From Chitinophagaceae bacterium (GTDB taxonomy: Bacteria; Bacteroidota; Bacteroidia; Chitinophagales; Chitinophagaceae), in the NCBI GenBank assembly GCA_947447465.1, contig CANFKE010000005.1, forward strand, positions 94,541 to 158,540: 64,000 nucleotides of DNA, read 5' to 3'. The notes beneath the pieces are model-generated. The model did not search any database. It was given only the letters and a program-made list of their open reading frames with translations, and was not told the DNA's origin. This document shows, piece after piece, positions 1-8,530 of the stretch (positions are counted from its first letter, which is position 1; the number at the start of each line of letters is the position of its first letter). The position numbers were made by a program, and so were the translations under genes.

Positions 1-280
1 GCGGTACCTTGCCCGGCAGCAGGAACATATCGCCCTGTTTGATAGGTATATCTACTATCTGTCCATCCTCTTGGATACGTACCACCACATCGCCTTCCAG
101 CTGATAAAAGAGCTCTTCACTATTGTTGTAGTGAAAGTCTTTGCGGCTATTAGGACCCCCAACAATCATAACAATGAAATCGCCGGCTTCCTTATACACA
201 TTCTGGTTGCCAACAGGTGGCTTCAGTAAGTGTCGGTTATCTTCTATCCATTGGCTGAGATTGAACGGGCGCTGTATCAT
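1..280 (-). CDS. nbaC: 3-hydroxyanthranilate 3,4-dioxygenase, C-terminus cut by window edge
   Basis: Reading leftward from the ATG at 278-280, the protein begins MIQRPFNLSQWIEDNRH and continues as a small cupin, with the stretch KDFHYNNSEELFYQLEGD holding the His and Glu expected of the Fe(II) site and GDMFLLPGKVP at the truncated end. This matches bacterial 3-hydroxyanthranilate 3,4-dioxygenase, a cytosolic enzyme that opens the ring of 3-hydroxyanthranilate in tryptophan/kynurenine degradation or quinolinate (NAD) synthesis. About 93 residues are visible, roughly half of the family length. Its pathway neighbours would lie to the left of the window. The family call rests on the N-terminal motifs only. 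Confidence 0.85.
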   Translation of the reverse strand, partial: MIQRPFNLSQWIEDNRHLLKPPVGNQNVYKEAGDFIVMIVGGPNSRKDFHYNNSEELFYQLEGDVVVRIQEDGQIVDIPIKQGDMFLLPGKVP

Positions 281-351
281 TTTGGTTCGCTGATTTGTGA
301 TGATCAATTATATTGTTAGTTTACTATCAGAGCTATACTACTGTTCGTACA

Positions 352-1617
352 CTATTTAAGTACTTTCATTTTTACTGTTTCTATACGTGTTGCCGTTACG
401 AGCAAAATATCGAATTCGTAATTGTCCAGTATGATCTGTTCTTTTATTTTAGGTATGGTCTCATGACCTGCAATGATGTAACCCGATAATGTTTCAGATT
501 GCTCAGTAGGGAAATCGAAACCGTATTTCTCATTGAGGTAATCTAATTCCAATCTGCCTGAGAAAATGTATTCATTCTCTGCCAACTGTTTTTCAACGTG
601 CTCTTCAATGTCATATTCGTCATTGATATCGCCGAATATCTCTTCCAGTACATCTTCCATGGTCACGATGCCGGCAGTACCACCAAATTCGTCCACCACC
701 CAGGCTATACTCTTCCGCTCTTTAGTGAACCTGTTCATCAGGTCAACAGCACTCATAGCTTCGGGTATTGCGGTGATGGTGTGCAGGATCTCCTTTACCT
801 CTTTGGGTCTTCTGTTCAGATCCAGATGGTGAATGTAACCAACAATATCATCGATAGTATCGTTGTAAACAATGATCTTGGATAGTTTGGTCTCAATGAA
901 TTTCTGACGTGCCTCTTCTACAGAAGTGGTATTGATATCTATGGCTTCTACTTCATTGCGGGGTACCATACACTTTCTGATACGTACATTGACCAGATAG
1001 AGGGCGTTCTCAAACAACTCTGCATTGACTTCTCCATTTTCATTCTCATGCCCATGCATTCCTTGTTTAACAAAAACTTCAAGGTCCACTCTGTTAAAGA
1101 CCTGTTTGTTTTCTTTGATCTTCACATTGAAGAGGTACTTGAGTATGAACTCTGATATTGAAACAAATACCTTGGCAATAGGGAAGAACAGATAGTACAT
1201 TAAGAGCATGGGCAATGCAAAAATGGTGAGCACTGCTTCTGCTTTAGACCTGAAGATAGCTTTAGGTAAAAATTCAGCAAAAATGAGGATAACGATAGTA
1301 GCAATAAGTGTATCGATGGCCAACTTGGGATATTCTGAAAGTTGGATACCATAATGATGGAGGATCAGATCGGTAGTCTGCGAGAGCAAAAGACCGTAAA
1401 TAACCACAAGAACATTAACGCCTACAAGACTGGTGCCTATGAACTCGGAAGGATTTTCCATGAACCTTGCCAGTATCTGTCCTGAGAATTTACCTTGTTT
1501 CTTTCTTAGTTCGATATTAAGCTTGTTTGCCGATATGAAAGCGATCTCTGTGCCGGCGAAAAAGCCGATCAGCAAGATACACCCTAATATATATAGCAGT
1601 AAATGGGAAATGGTCAT
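352..1617 (-). CDS. CNNM/HlyC-CorC family membrane protein with CBS pair
   Basis: 421 residues. The first ~170 residues contain several hydrophobic helices of the DUF21/CNNM transmembrane domain, with GCILLIGFFAGTEIAFIS at the start. A cytoplasmic CBS-domain pair follows at about 215-340 (KCMVPRNEVEAIDIN; WVVDEFGGTAGIVTMEDVLE), then a CorC_HlyC domain to the C-terminus (LSGYIIAGHETIPK). Family members are annotated as hemolysins but are now linked to Mg/Co ion transport or its regulation. The Bacteroidetes gliding protein GldE belongs to the same superfamily, but nothing nearby (no gldD, ssb or mutY) supports that name here. The ATG start directly precedes the first membrane helix. It is co-directional with the dioxygenase downstream, 71 bp away. 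Confidence 0.88.
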   Translation of the reverse strand: MTISHLLLYILGCILLIGFFAGTEIAFISANKLNIELRKKQGKFSGQILARFMENPSEFIGTSLVGVNVLVVIYGLLLSQTTDLILHHYGIQLSEYPKLAIDTLIATIVILIFAEFLPKAIFRSKAEAVLTIFALPMLLMYYLFFPIAKVFVSISEFILKYLFNVKIKENKQVFNRVDLEVFVKQGMHGHENENGEVNAELFENALYLVNVRIRKCMVPRNEVEAIDINTTSVEEARQKFIETKLSKIIVYNDTIDDIVGYIHHLDLNRRPKEVKEILHTITAIPEAMSAVDLMNRFTKERKSIAWVVDEFGGTAGIVTMEDVLEEIFGDINDEYDIEEHVEKQLAENEYIFSGRLELDYLNEKYGFDFPTEQSETLSGYIIAGHETIPKIKEQIILDNYEFDILLVTATRIETVKMKVLK

Positions 1618-1793
1618 ATTGGTCCAAAGATAATAAACCTTAATTACTTACCGGTCAATTGAGGATTAAGTATTGTGTAGCGAAATAAAAGAGCAAAGCA
1701 AATCATTGATCATAAGTGAGCGTAGCCTAAGTTGTAGTACAATTTCTTAACTAACCTGCAACGGCAGCGAGCATGATATTTAAAAAAATGTCT

Positions 1794-1801
1794 TAGTTTT
1801 G
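1794..1801 (+). promoter_or_regulatory. Candidate Bacteroidetes -7 box (TAGTTTTG)
   Basis: The octamer fits the TAnnTTTG consensus of the Bacteroidetes primary sigma factor and lies 17 bp before the TTG start at 1819. No clear -33 TTG is visible at the expected spacing, so support comes from the -7 box and position only. Confidence 0.4.
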
Positions 1802-1818
1802 TCCAAATTTAAAACTGC

Positions 1819-2370
1819 TTGTTCGCTAAGATAAGAGATATTATTGTTGACGTCATTGATTTTTGCCACGTACATATTCCCTTTGTAAAAGTCATACCCA
1901 AACAAACCTTCCGTTACATAGCCTGTGGTGGTACTAATACAGTATTAGGTCTTGTACTCTACTCTCTTGTGTTCGTTCATGTATTACATCAGGCTGAATA
2001 TGTGCATATTATAGGTGATCTTCAGATAACCAGCAGGGTTGCAGCTTGGTTCGTGCAGTTCATGTTTTGCCTTCCTGTGGGTTTCCTTTTATCGAGTTAT
2101 GTTGTTTTCCCCGAGTCGCAGATACATGGCAGGGTACAATTGTTCAGATATATAATGTCAACATTGATATTTCTGTTGATGTCATATGTTTTGACCAAGA
2201 TGTTTGCCATAGTGATCCCGATAGTGAGAGCAGATATTGCGAATATTTTTGTTGCATTGATCACTACAATATTAAGTTACCTTACTCAGCGCTTCTTTAC
2301 TTTCAAAATAACCGAAGAAAATACGCCGGAGGAAGAAGTGGAAGTGGAGGAAGAAGTAGTGGCTGACTAA
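1819..2370 (+). CDS. GtrA-like family membrane protein
   Basis: 183 residues, starting at TTG; no in-frame ATG precedes the conserved block. The segment KQTFRYIACGGTNTVLGLVLY is the GtrA/DPMS transmembrane-domain signature, and four hydrophobic segments follow up to about residue 165. The C-terminal tail is strongly acidic (ENTPEEEVEVEEEVVAD). GtrA-like proteins are small inner-membrane proteins often taken to flip or help transfer polyprenyl-linked sugars for cell-surface polysaccharide. No glycosyltransferase is adjacent, so the substrate is unknown. The gene stands alone between a divergent CBS protein and a convergent nuclease-fold gene, with its own -7 box and a shared terminator. Confidence 0.82.
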   Translation: MFAKIRDIIVDVIDFCHVHIPFVKVIPKQTFRYIACGGTNTVLGLVLYSLVFVHVLHQAEYVHIIGDLQITSRVAAWFVQFMFCLPVGFLLSSYVVFPESQIHGRVQLFRYIMSTLIFLLMSYVLTKMFAIVIPIVRADIANIFVALITTILSYLTQRFFTFKITEENTPEEEVEVEEEVVAD

Positions 2371-2391
2371 TACAAGCAGGATATAGATATT

Positions 2392-2435
2392 AAATGGAAA
2401 GGGTTATTGAATTGCTTCAATAACCCTTTCCATTT
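2392..2435. terminator. Bidirectional hairpin terminator
   Basis: A perfect 20-bp inverted repeat (2392-2411 and 2416-2435) with a 4-base loop lies between two convergent stop codons (2370 and 2456). It is A-rich on one flank and T-containing on the other, so it can end transcription from both sides. Confidence 0.85.
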
Positions 2436-2455
2436 GGTACTTTTTAATAATGATC

Positions 2456-3478
2456 TTACTGCTTTTCGATAAAGTACATGACTACCGGGAAGTGATCACT
2501 ATAACCATTGTCCCATGTATGACTTATGGTATATGATCTATGTGGCAATCCTTTGTCCTTACCCACACGATTGGTGAGCCAGTCTTTGTTAAATATTTCT
2601 TCTTTGTAATATTTCCATTTGTCATTGGTATTCTTTACGAAGCCTCCGGTTATCATTATCTGGTCAATGAGGTTCCATTCGCCCTGATAACTTTCCGTAC
2701 CCATACCTTTTTTGTACATATTGATCCATGGGTTGTAGATGTCGGTAAGAGATACCTCTTTTTTGTCAGCTTTGGCCTTTAGTACCTCTATTACACCCTC
2801 GCTCGTAGGGTTATCATTAAGGTCCCCCATCAGCAATATTTTAGAATTGGGGTTTACCTTCAATAAAGAGTCGATAAGCTCTTTATCTACAGACGCAGCC
2901 AGACGACGGCCCGGGGCGCTACGAGCTTCACCACCCGACTTAGACGGCCAGTGATTGACCAGGAGGTGTACAGTATCGCCTGAAAGGATGCCACATACAT
3001 ATAATATGTCTCTGGTAGGGCGGGTTTGACCTAATTTCTCAAGAGGAACTCTCAAAGGCCTGGAGCTGATGACTTTAAAATATTTTGGATTATAAAGTAT
3101 TGCCGTACTTATACCTCGTACATCGGGGGTAGGGTACCATATATATTGGTAATTTCTATTTTTTATCTCTGGTTGAGCAACAACAGCCTTAAGAACATTG
3201 TCGTTTTCTACCTCGGCCATGCCAATGATAGCCGGTCCGTCGGGGGTAACATCGGTGCCTAATTTCTGAAAAACAGAGGCAATGTTGTGCAATTTTTGAG
3301 GATACACTTCGGCAGAGGGTGTATTTTCAATATCATCTTTTGTCGGATCGTCTGTAGTATCGAAGAAGTTTTCGCAGTTATAGAAACCGATGGCTACAAC
3401 TTTATATTGCTGAGTTTGTGCCGAACCGGAATAAAAGGCGCCCAACAGCAGGGCAGACATCACAATTTTTTTTATCAC
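2456..3478 (-). CDS. Exported endonuclease/exonuclease/phosphatase family protein
   Basis: 340 residues with a signal peptide (MIKKIVMSALLLGAFYSGSAQ). Catalytic motifs of the EEP/DNase I-like superfamily are in order: NCENFFDT, GMAEVEN (metal-binding Glu), NHWPSKSGGE, GDLNDNP (Asp/Asn pair) and the C-terminal GYSDHFPVVMYF (SDH). These are hydrolases of phosphodiesters or phosphomonoesters. This short secreted version resembles Bacteroidetes extracellular nucleases rather than sphingomyelinases, but substrate cannot be read from the motifs. There is no T9SS sorting domain, so a periplasmic location is likely. It is divergent from a TonB-dependent receptor across a 155-bp intergenic region, which suggests a joint role in scavenging nucleic acids or phosphate. 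Confidence 0.87.
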   Translation of the reverse strand: MIKKIVMSALLLGAFYSGSAQTQQYKVVAIGFYNCENFFDTTDDPTKDDIENTPSAEVYPQKLHNIASVFQKLGTDVTPDGPAIIGMAEVENDNVLKAVVAQPEIKNRNYQYIWYPTPDVRGISTAILYNPKYFKVISSRPLRVPLEKLGQTRPTRDILYVCGILSGDTVHLLVNHWPSKSGGEARSAPGRRLAASVDKELIDSLLKVNPNSKILLMGDLNDNPTSEGVIEVLKAKADKKEVSLTDIYNPWINMYKKGMGTESYQGEWNLIDQIMITGGFVKNTNDKWKYYKEEIFNKDWLTNRVGKDKGLPHRSYTISHTWDNGYSDHFPVVMYFIEKQ

Positions 3479-3581
3479 GATCTATTTTTTTACAAAGAAA
3501 GTTAAAAAAGGTAAGCAGTATTCTAAAAACGTTGATGATAATAATATTATTCGCCCCGAATAACAATTACTTAACCTCAGA

Positions 3582-3614
3582 TTGCAATTTATTCAAACGA
3601 CCATCGTAAGTTTG
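3582..3614 (+). promoter_or_regulatory. Candidate promoter of the TonB receptor gene
   Basis: TTG at 3582-3584 and TAAGTTTG at 3607-3614 are separated by 22 bp. This matches the Bacteroidetes -33/-7 pattern and leaves a leader of about 10-30 nt before the start codon. Confidence 0.55.
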
Positions 3615-3633
3615 CTCCTCGATATAATTTTAA

Positions 3634-6459
3634 ATGTTACTAATTTTTATGCGTAGAGCATTAAGTTTACTGTTGGTTCTTCAGGTCGTAGCCGTTACTT
3701 CCTTTGCTCAGGCAAAGAAGATCGGTATCATTAAAGGTAAGTTGATCAATAAGGTTACCAAAAATCCCTTTAATGATGTTAAAGTTACCTTGCCTGAACT
3801 GAATACGTTCACGATGTCTGAAGGCGAAGGTAATTTTTTGCTGAATGAGGTGCCATATGGCAGTGTGAGAATGATAATAGGTGGTGCTAACGCACAGCGC
3901 GACACATTGACCGTAACTGTAAACAAGGACGTTACAGACCTGGGTGAAATAATGGTGACGCCATTGCAAGGTGACGTTAGTGAGACCAGCAATGAGATCC
4001 CGACCATAGCTATTGAAGAAAGTTCTACTCAGGACGACGAGAATGCATCATCTGCTTCTCAAAGTTCTTCGGGTTTTTATGTTGCCAATCAGGATCCCTT
4101 CCTGCGTATAGCAGCACTAACTTTTGGTACTTACCGTTTCAGACCGAGAGGATATGACAATACAGATGTGCAGGTGAATGGTATGCCATTGCAGGATCTG
4201 GAATCGGGTTATGCCTCTTTCAGTCAGATAGGTGGTTTGAATGATGTATTGAGAGATCGTGTAATATCTTATGGGCTGAAGCCTTCCGATTTCACTTTCG
4301 GAGCGGCAAAAGGATCTACTTACATTAATGCTACAGCTGCTGACCAAAGAGCAGGTACTACAGTATCTTTCTTTAATAGTAACAGAAGTTTCAGAAACAG
4401 GATCATGCTGACACACAATTCGGGTATCCTGAAGAATGGTTGGGCATATTCCGCATCTATATCTCGTCGTTGGGCGAATGAAGGATATGTACCCGGAACA
4501 TTCTATGATGCCAATTCATTTTATGGTGCTGTAAGCAAGCTTACCAAGAAAGGCCAGATCAACCTGACCGCATTTGCTGCACCTACAGTGCGCGGTAAGT
4601 CTTCTATGTCTCAGGATGAGATGTATGATCTTGCAGGCAGCCACTTCTACAATTCAGATTGGGGATATCAGGGAGGTAAAAAGCGCAATGCACGTGTGTC
4701 TGATGTGAATCAGCCAACCATTATCGCTAACTATACTTATAAGCCATCTGACAGAACACGTTGGAATACAGCAGTGGGTTATGAATTCGGTAAGAGCAAG
4801 AATTCTACCATAGACTTCTACAATGGTTATAGCCCTAATCCTGATTATTATAAGAACCTGCCTAGCTATTACATGACAGGAACTACAGCTAATCCTCTCG
4901 CCTATGCTGCAGTAAAGAACGATATTCTTGCGGACCCTACTAAATTGCAGGTGAAGTGGGATAGCTTCTACCTGGATAACTACGCCAACATTACAACTAT
5001 ACACAATGCTAATGGAATAGCAGGTAACAACGTTACTGGGAAGCAATCTATATATGTATTGAGCAATTACGTTGATGATCTGAAAAAATTAGCTTTCAAC
5101 ACTAATATTGAACATGCGCTGAATGAGCACATCTCTTTGTTTGGTGGCTTGCAGGTAGTAAATCAGCAGGATGAATACTACAAACAATTGGTAGATCTGC
5201 TGGGTGGTGATTTCTTCGTGAACCAGAATCAGTTTGCCGTACAAACTGCGGTAAGCAATCCTAATTATAATCAGAACAACTTGCAGTTGCCTAACCAGTT
5301 GGTAAAGGTGGGTGATAAGTATGGTTATGATTACAAACTGAATGTGCTGAAAGCATTAGCATGGGGTCAGGCTACATTCAGCTATAATAAATTCAACTTC
5401 TTTGCATCAGCAGAAGGTGGTAAGGTCTCTTTCAGCAGAGAGGGTTTAGTAAAGAATGGTCTTTTCCCTGATAACTCTTTAGGTAAGAGTGCTACAACCA
5501 GCTTTACTACTTATAAAACAAAGGGCGGTATATCTTATGCTATCAACCTGCGTAACATGATCTATCTGAACGGTGGCTATTTTACAGATGCACCTACTGT
5601 TGACAATACATATGTATCTGACAGGAGCCGCGATATTACTATCTCTAATCCTAAGGTTTCTAAGACGATGACCACAGAGTTCGGTTATCTGATGAAGACA
5701 TCAAGGTTGAATCTGCGTTTGTCAGGTTATGTTACTGACGTAACAGATAATACTCAGATCAAGAGATTCTTCAATGATGATGCGGCATTCCAGACTTTTG
5801 TGAACTATGTGATGCAGAATGTAAATACACGTTCTATAGGAACAGAATTTTCTGCTACATTCAAGATCAACAAACAATTGAATGTGACCGGTGTTGCAGC
5901 AGTAGGTCAATATTTTTATACCAACAGACCTGATGTTACGGTGTTCTACGATAATGATCCATCAAAAACAGCAGTCGCCCGTCAGGTGTATATCAAGAAC
6001 TATTATTTGGGTGTAGGACCACAGTCTATCTACTCGCTGGATTTTGCATACCACCCGGGCAACAACTGGCGTGCAAATGTGAATCTGAACTACATGGACA
6101 GAAGTTATGTAGAAGTGAACCCTGACAGACGTACTCAGCAGGCTGCAGACAGAGTTGATCCTAGTACTACACAGTGGCATGCAATTTACGATCAGGAGAA
6201 GTTGCCGGCTGCTTTCACTGTTGATCTGAGTGCAGGTAAGTCTTTTGATGTGGGACATTATGTAAAGAGCCTTCACCATAAAACAACTTTATTGTTCAAT
6301 GCGGGCATCACCAATTTGCTGAACAATACCAACATTAAGATGACCGGTTATGAGCAGTTGAGATATGACTTTACTAATCATAATCCTGATAAGTTCCCTA
6401 ATAAATACGGGTATGCATATGGTATCAATTACTTTGTAAATCTTAGTGTGAGGTTCTAA
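3634..6459 (+). CDS. TonB-dependent outer-membrane receptor with N-terminal carboxypeptidase-like domain
   Basis: 941 residues from ATG 3634; ATG 3649 (MRRALSLLLVLQVVAV) gives a cleaner signal peptide and may be the true start. After the signal comes a carboxypeptidase-regulatory-like beta-sandwich (about 30-110; GIIKGKLINKVTKNPFNDV), then a plug-like segment around 145-240 (RFRPRGYDNTDVQVNGMPL), then a long beta-barrel rich in alternating Asn/Tyr/Phe strands ending in Phe (YFVNLSVRF), as outer-membrane barrels do. It imports a ligand across the outer membrane using TonB energy. It is followed 34 bp later by a DUF5689 lipoprotein, probably its surface partner, and lies divergent to an exported nuclease-fold enzyme. 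Ligand unknown; no SusD-type partner is present. Confidence 0.9.
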   Translation: MLLIFMRRALSLLLVLQVVAVTSFAQAKKIGIIKGKLINKVTKNPFNDVKVTLPELNTFTMSEGEGNFLLNEVPYGSVRMIIGGANAQRDTLTVTVNKDVTDLGEIMVTPLQGDVSETSNEIPTIAIEESSTQDDENASSASQSSSGFYVANQDPFLRIAALTFGTYRFRPRGYDNTDVQVNGMPLQDLESGYASFSQIGGLNDVLRDRVISYGLKPSDFTFGAAKGSTYINATAADQRAGTTVSFFNSNRSFRNRIMLTHNSGILKNGWAYSASISRRWANEGYVPGTFYDANSFYGAVSKLTKKGQINLTAFAAPTVRGKSSMSQDEMYDLAGSHFYNSDWGYQGGKKRNARVSDVNQPTIIANYTYKPSDRTRWNTAVGYEFGKSKNSTIDFYNGYSPNPDYYKNLPSYYMTGTTANPLAYAAVKNDILADPTKLQVKWDSFYLDNYANITTIHNANGIAGNNVTGKQSIYVLSNYVDDLKKLAFNTNIEHALNEHISLFGGLQVVNQQDEYYKQLVDLLGGDFFVNQNQFAVQTAVSNPNYNQNNLQLPNQLVKVGDKYGYDYKLNVLKALAWGQATFSYNKFNFFASAEGGKVSFSREGLVKNGLFPDNSLGKSATTSFTTYKTKGGISYAINLRNMIYLNGGYFTDAPTVDNTYVSDRSRDITISNPKVSKTMTTEFGYLMKTSRLNLRLSGYVTDVTDNTQIKRFFNDDAAFQTFVNYVMQNVNTRSIGTEFSATFKINKQLNVTGVAAVGQYFYTNRPDVTVFYDNDPSKTAVARQVYIKNYYLGVGPQSIYSLDFAYHPGNNWRANVNLNYMDRSYVEVNPDRRTQQAADRVDPSTTQWHAIYDQEKLPAAFTVDLSAGKSFDVGHYVKSLHHKTTLLFNAGITNLLNNTNIKMTGYEQLRYDFTNHNPDKFPNKYGYAYGINYFVNLSVRF

Positions 6460-6493
6460 TTCAAATAAGTAAATAACAATTAAATATAATAGT

Positions 6494-7318
6494 ATGAAGT
6501 TTTTTCGCTTTTCTTTAATGGTGTTGGGCGCAAGTATGTTATTCAATTCATGCGTAAAACAAACCTATGATAGCCCGCCGGATACAAGTACCTATGATCC
6601 TAATGTTCCGGTACAGGCAACACTGAAGCAAATATCAGACATTGGTCAGAACCTGGGTACAGGACATTCACGAGTATTGGGAGATACCACAGTTTGGGGA
6701 GTGGTAGTAGCAGACGACAGGTCGGGCAACTATTACAAGCAGATCATCATAGAAGATACTTCTTTCGGTGGATTGGTGTTATATATCGATAAGTCGTACA
6801 TCTACAATGAATACCCTGCAGGTCGTAAAATATATGTAAAGTTGAAAGGACTTACTCTTGCTAACTACAATGGACTGCCGGAGATCGTTTACACAGCAGA
6901 TCAGGCAGGTACTACTGTGCCAATTCCTTCAGGGTTGATCGGTAATTATGTAGTCAAAGCGAACTACCCTAATACTTCGGTACAGGCTCGTCAATTGTCA
7001 ATTGAGCAGGTAAAGTCGAACCCTACACTTTATCTGAATACCTTGGTTACCATTTCTAATGTACAGTTTGCCAGCGGATCATACGGTGCGCCTTATGCAT
7101 CGCCTAGTTCTACAGCATCAGCTACTAACCGCGTTTTGGAAAGTTGCGATCATACAGTAACAGCAACCGTACGTACCAGTGGTTACTGCAATTTTCAGCC
7201 ATACCTGATACCTGCAGGTAACGGAACATTTACCGGTATTGTATCTTACTACAATGGTTTACAGATGATCATCAGAGATACTACTGATATCAGCATGACA
7301 GCAACCCGTTGTCCTTAA
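6494..7318 (+). CDS. DUF5689-type surface lipoprotein
   Basis: 274 residues. The N-terminus is a lipoprotein signal with lipobox LFNSC (Cys20), followed by an Asp/Pro-rich linker. The body (WGVVVADDRSGNYYKQIII, then GRKIYVKLKGLTLANYNGL) looks like the OB-fold-like DUF5689 domain of Bacteroidetes, repeated in a more divergent form near the C-terminus (FTGIVSYYNGLQMIIRDTTD). The gene lies 34 bp after the TonB receptor and is almost certainly co-transcribed, so the product is likely a ligand-binding or capping partner at the cell surface. OB-like folds often bind nucleic acid or oligosaccharide, but the ligand is not shown by sequence. Confidence 0.82.
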   Translation: MKFFRFSLMVLGASMLFNSCVKQTYDSPPDTSTYDPNVPVQATLKQISDIGQNLGTGHSRVLGDTTVWGVVVADDRSGNYYKQIIIEDTSFGGLVLYIDKSYIYNEYPAGRKIYVKLKGLTLANYNGLPEIVYTADQAGTTVPIPSGLIGNYVVKANYPNTSVQARQLSIEQVKSNPTLYLNTLVTISNVQFASGSYGAPYASPSSTASATNRVLESCDHTVTATVRTSGYCNFQPYLIPAGNGTFTGIVSYYNGLQMIIRDTTDISMTATRCP

Positions 7319-7371
7319 TAATTAAATAATCTAAAATAGTGATGGGTAAGTTTTTTCTGAAATTTACCCAT

Positions 7372-7379
7372 TACCTTTG
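7372..7379 (+). promoter_or_regulatory. Candidate -7 box (TACCTTTG)
   Basis: The box fits TAnnTTTG and sits 29 bp before the ATG at 7409; a T-rich stretch but no clear TTG occupies the -33 position. Confidence 0.4.
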
Positions 7380-7408
7380 CTCAATCTTAAACAATAAAAT
7401 ACAGACAG

Positions 7409-8416
7409 ATGAAAAAAATTCTTCTACTCTCTTCAATGGTTGCATTATCTCTGGCAGCCAGCGCACAGTACACCCTAAGCGGTCTATCTCCATACACTCA
7501 GAATTTCGATGCTATCGGATCTGGCCTGCCTACAGGTTGGAACGTATATAGTGGTGCCAGCGCAACTTTTGGCGGTACTTTGGAAACTTTTAGTACTTCT
7601 ACCAGCTATGGTATTTTCAACGATACTACTTGTGCAACTTCAGCAGTTGTAGGTGGTGGTTTTAAGAACTATGCTTCTGCTAACGCAGTGACTGCAGGTA
7701 CATCATGCACTTTGCAGCAGTCTGAAACAAACAGAGCAATGGGTGTTCGTCAGGTATCTCCTTCAAATGCTACTCACCCGAATCTGGATTCAGGTGCGTC
7801 TTTCGTTTTCCAGGTAGCTAATACAGGTGGTATCACAGGTCTTGGTTGCTCTTTCAAATTACAGTCTTTGGATACTTCAAGCCCACGTGTTACTACATGG
7901 AGATTGCAGTACAAGATTGGTTCTGCAGGTACATGGACTCAGGTTACTCCTACAGGTACTATGACAACAGGTGGTCACTTGTTCAGCAACAATACTATTA
8001 CTGCAAGCTTCGGTACTGCATTGGATAACCAGTCTTCAAATGTTTACTTCCGTATCGTAACTATTGATTTCTCTTCAGGATCAGGTAACCGTCCTAGCAC
8101 TGCGATCGATGATTTCAGTCTTACATGGACTGGCAAGGCTGGTATCGTTGATGTAACTTCTAACGCTACTTTGCCATTGAGCGTAACTAATGCTTCTACT
8201 TCTGCTATCGGTTTCAATTTCGATGCTGAAGATGCAGGTAACTATACTATCGTTCTTACTGATATGGTAGGTCGTAAGATCGCTACTCAGAATGTAGATG
8301 TAGTTCATGGCAATCAGAATGTTGGTTTCAACGGTCTTGCTTTGACTCCTGGTATGTACATTGCTAAGATCAGCAATGGTGTTGCTTCAGGTATCACTAA
8401 GGTTATCGTTCAGTAA
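7409..8416 (+). CDS. T9SS-exported protein with jelly-roll-like domain
   Basis: 335 residues: signal peptide (MKKILLLSSMVALSLAASAQ), a single domain of about 230 residues beginning LSGLSPYTQNFDAIGSGLP and ending STAIDDFSLTWTGKA, then a T9SS type A-like C-terminal domain (YTIVLTDMVGRKIATQ; GLALTPGMYIAKI). The central domain resembles the N-terminal jelly-roll modules found on Bacteroidetes extracellular nucleases and cell-surface proteins. No catalytic residues were recognised. The sorting domain lacks the usual PNP motif before its first strand. It lies 90 bp after the DUF5689 lipoprotein but has its own -7 box and terminator. Function unknown; a binding role at the surface is inferred. Confidence 0.75.
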   Translation: MKKILLLSSMVALSLAASAQYTLSGLSPYTQNFDAIGSGLPTGWNVYSGASATFGGTLETFSTSTSYGIFNDTTCATSAVVGGGFKNYASANAVTAGTSCTLQQSETNRAMGVRQVSPSNATHPNLDSGASFVFQVANTGGITGLGCSFKLQSLDTSSPRVTTWRLQYKIGSAGTWTQVTPTGTMTTGGHLFSNNTITASFGTALDNQSSNVYFRIVTIDFSSGSGNRPSTAIDDFSLTWTGKAGIVDVTSNATLPLSVTNASTSAIGFNFDAEDAGNYTIVLTDMVGRKIATQNVDVVHGNQNVGFNGLALTPGMYIAKISNGVASGITKVIVQ

Positions 8417-8439
8417 TCAACATATTTGAATAGATATTT

Positions 8440-8476
8440 AAGAGGGCATCCCTATCGGGATGCCCTCTTCTTGTTT
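8440..8476 (+). terminator. Rho-independent terminator
   Basis: A 13-bp perfect stem (8440-8452 with 8457-8469), loop TATC, followed by TTGTTT, 23 bp after the stop at 8416. Confidence 0.88.
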
Positions 8477-8483
8477 ACCACAA

Positions 8484-8517
8484 TTGCTACACAATATGTT
8501 ATAAATGCGTATTTTTG
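8484..8517 (+). promoter_or_regulatory. Candidate promoter of the 8531 gene
   Basis: TTG at 8484-8486 and TATTTTTG at 8510-8517 with 23 bp between them. The box lies 13 bp before ATG 8531 and 25 bp before ATG 8543, which favours the second ATG. Confidence 0.5.
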
Positions 8518-8530
8518 ATGTTCTAAAAAA

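Noticed and set aside
352..1617. Naming the CBS-domain protein GldE
   Set aside because: No gldD or other gliding genes adjoin it, and CNNM-family proteins are numerous in Bacteroidota.
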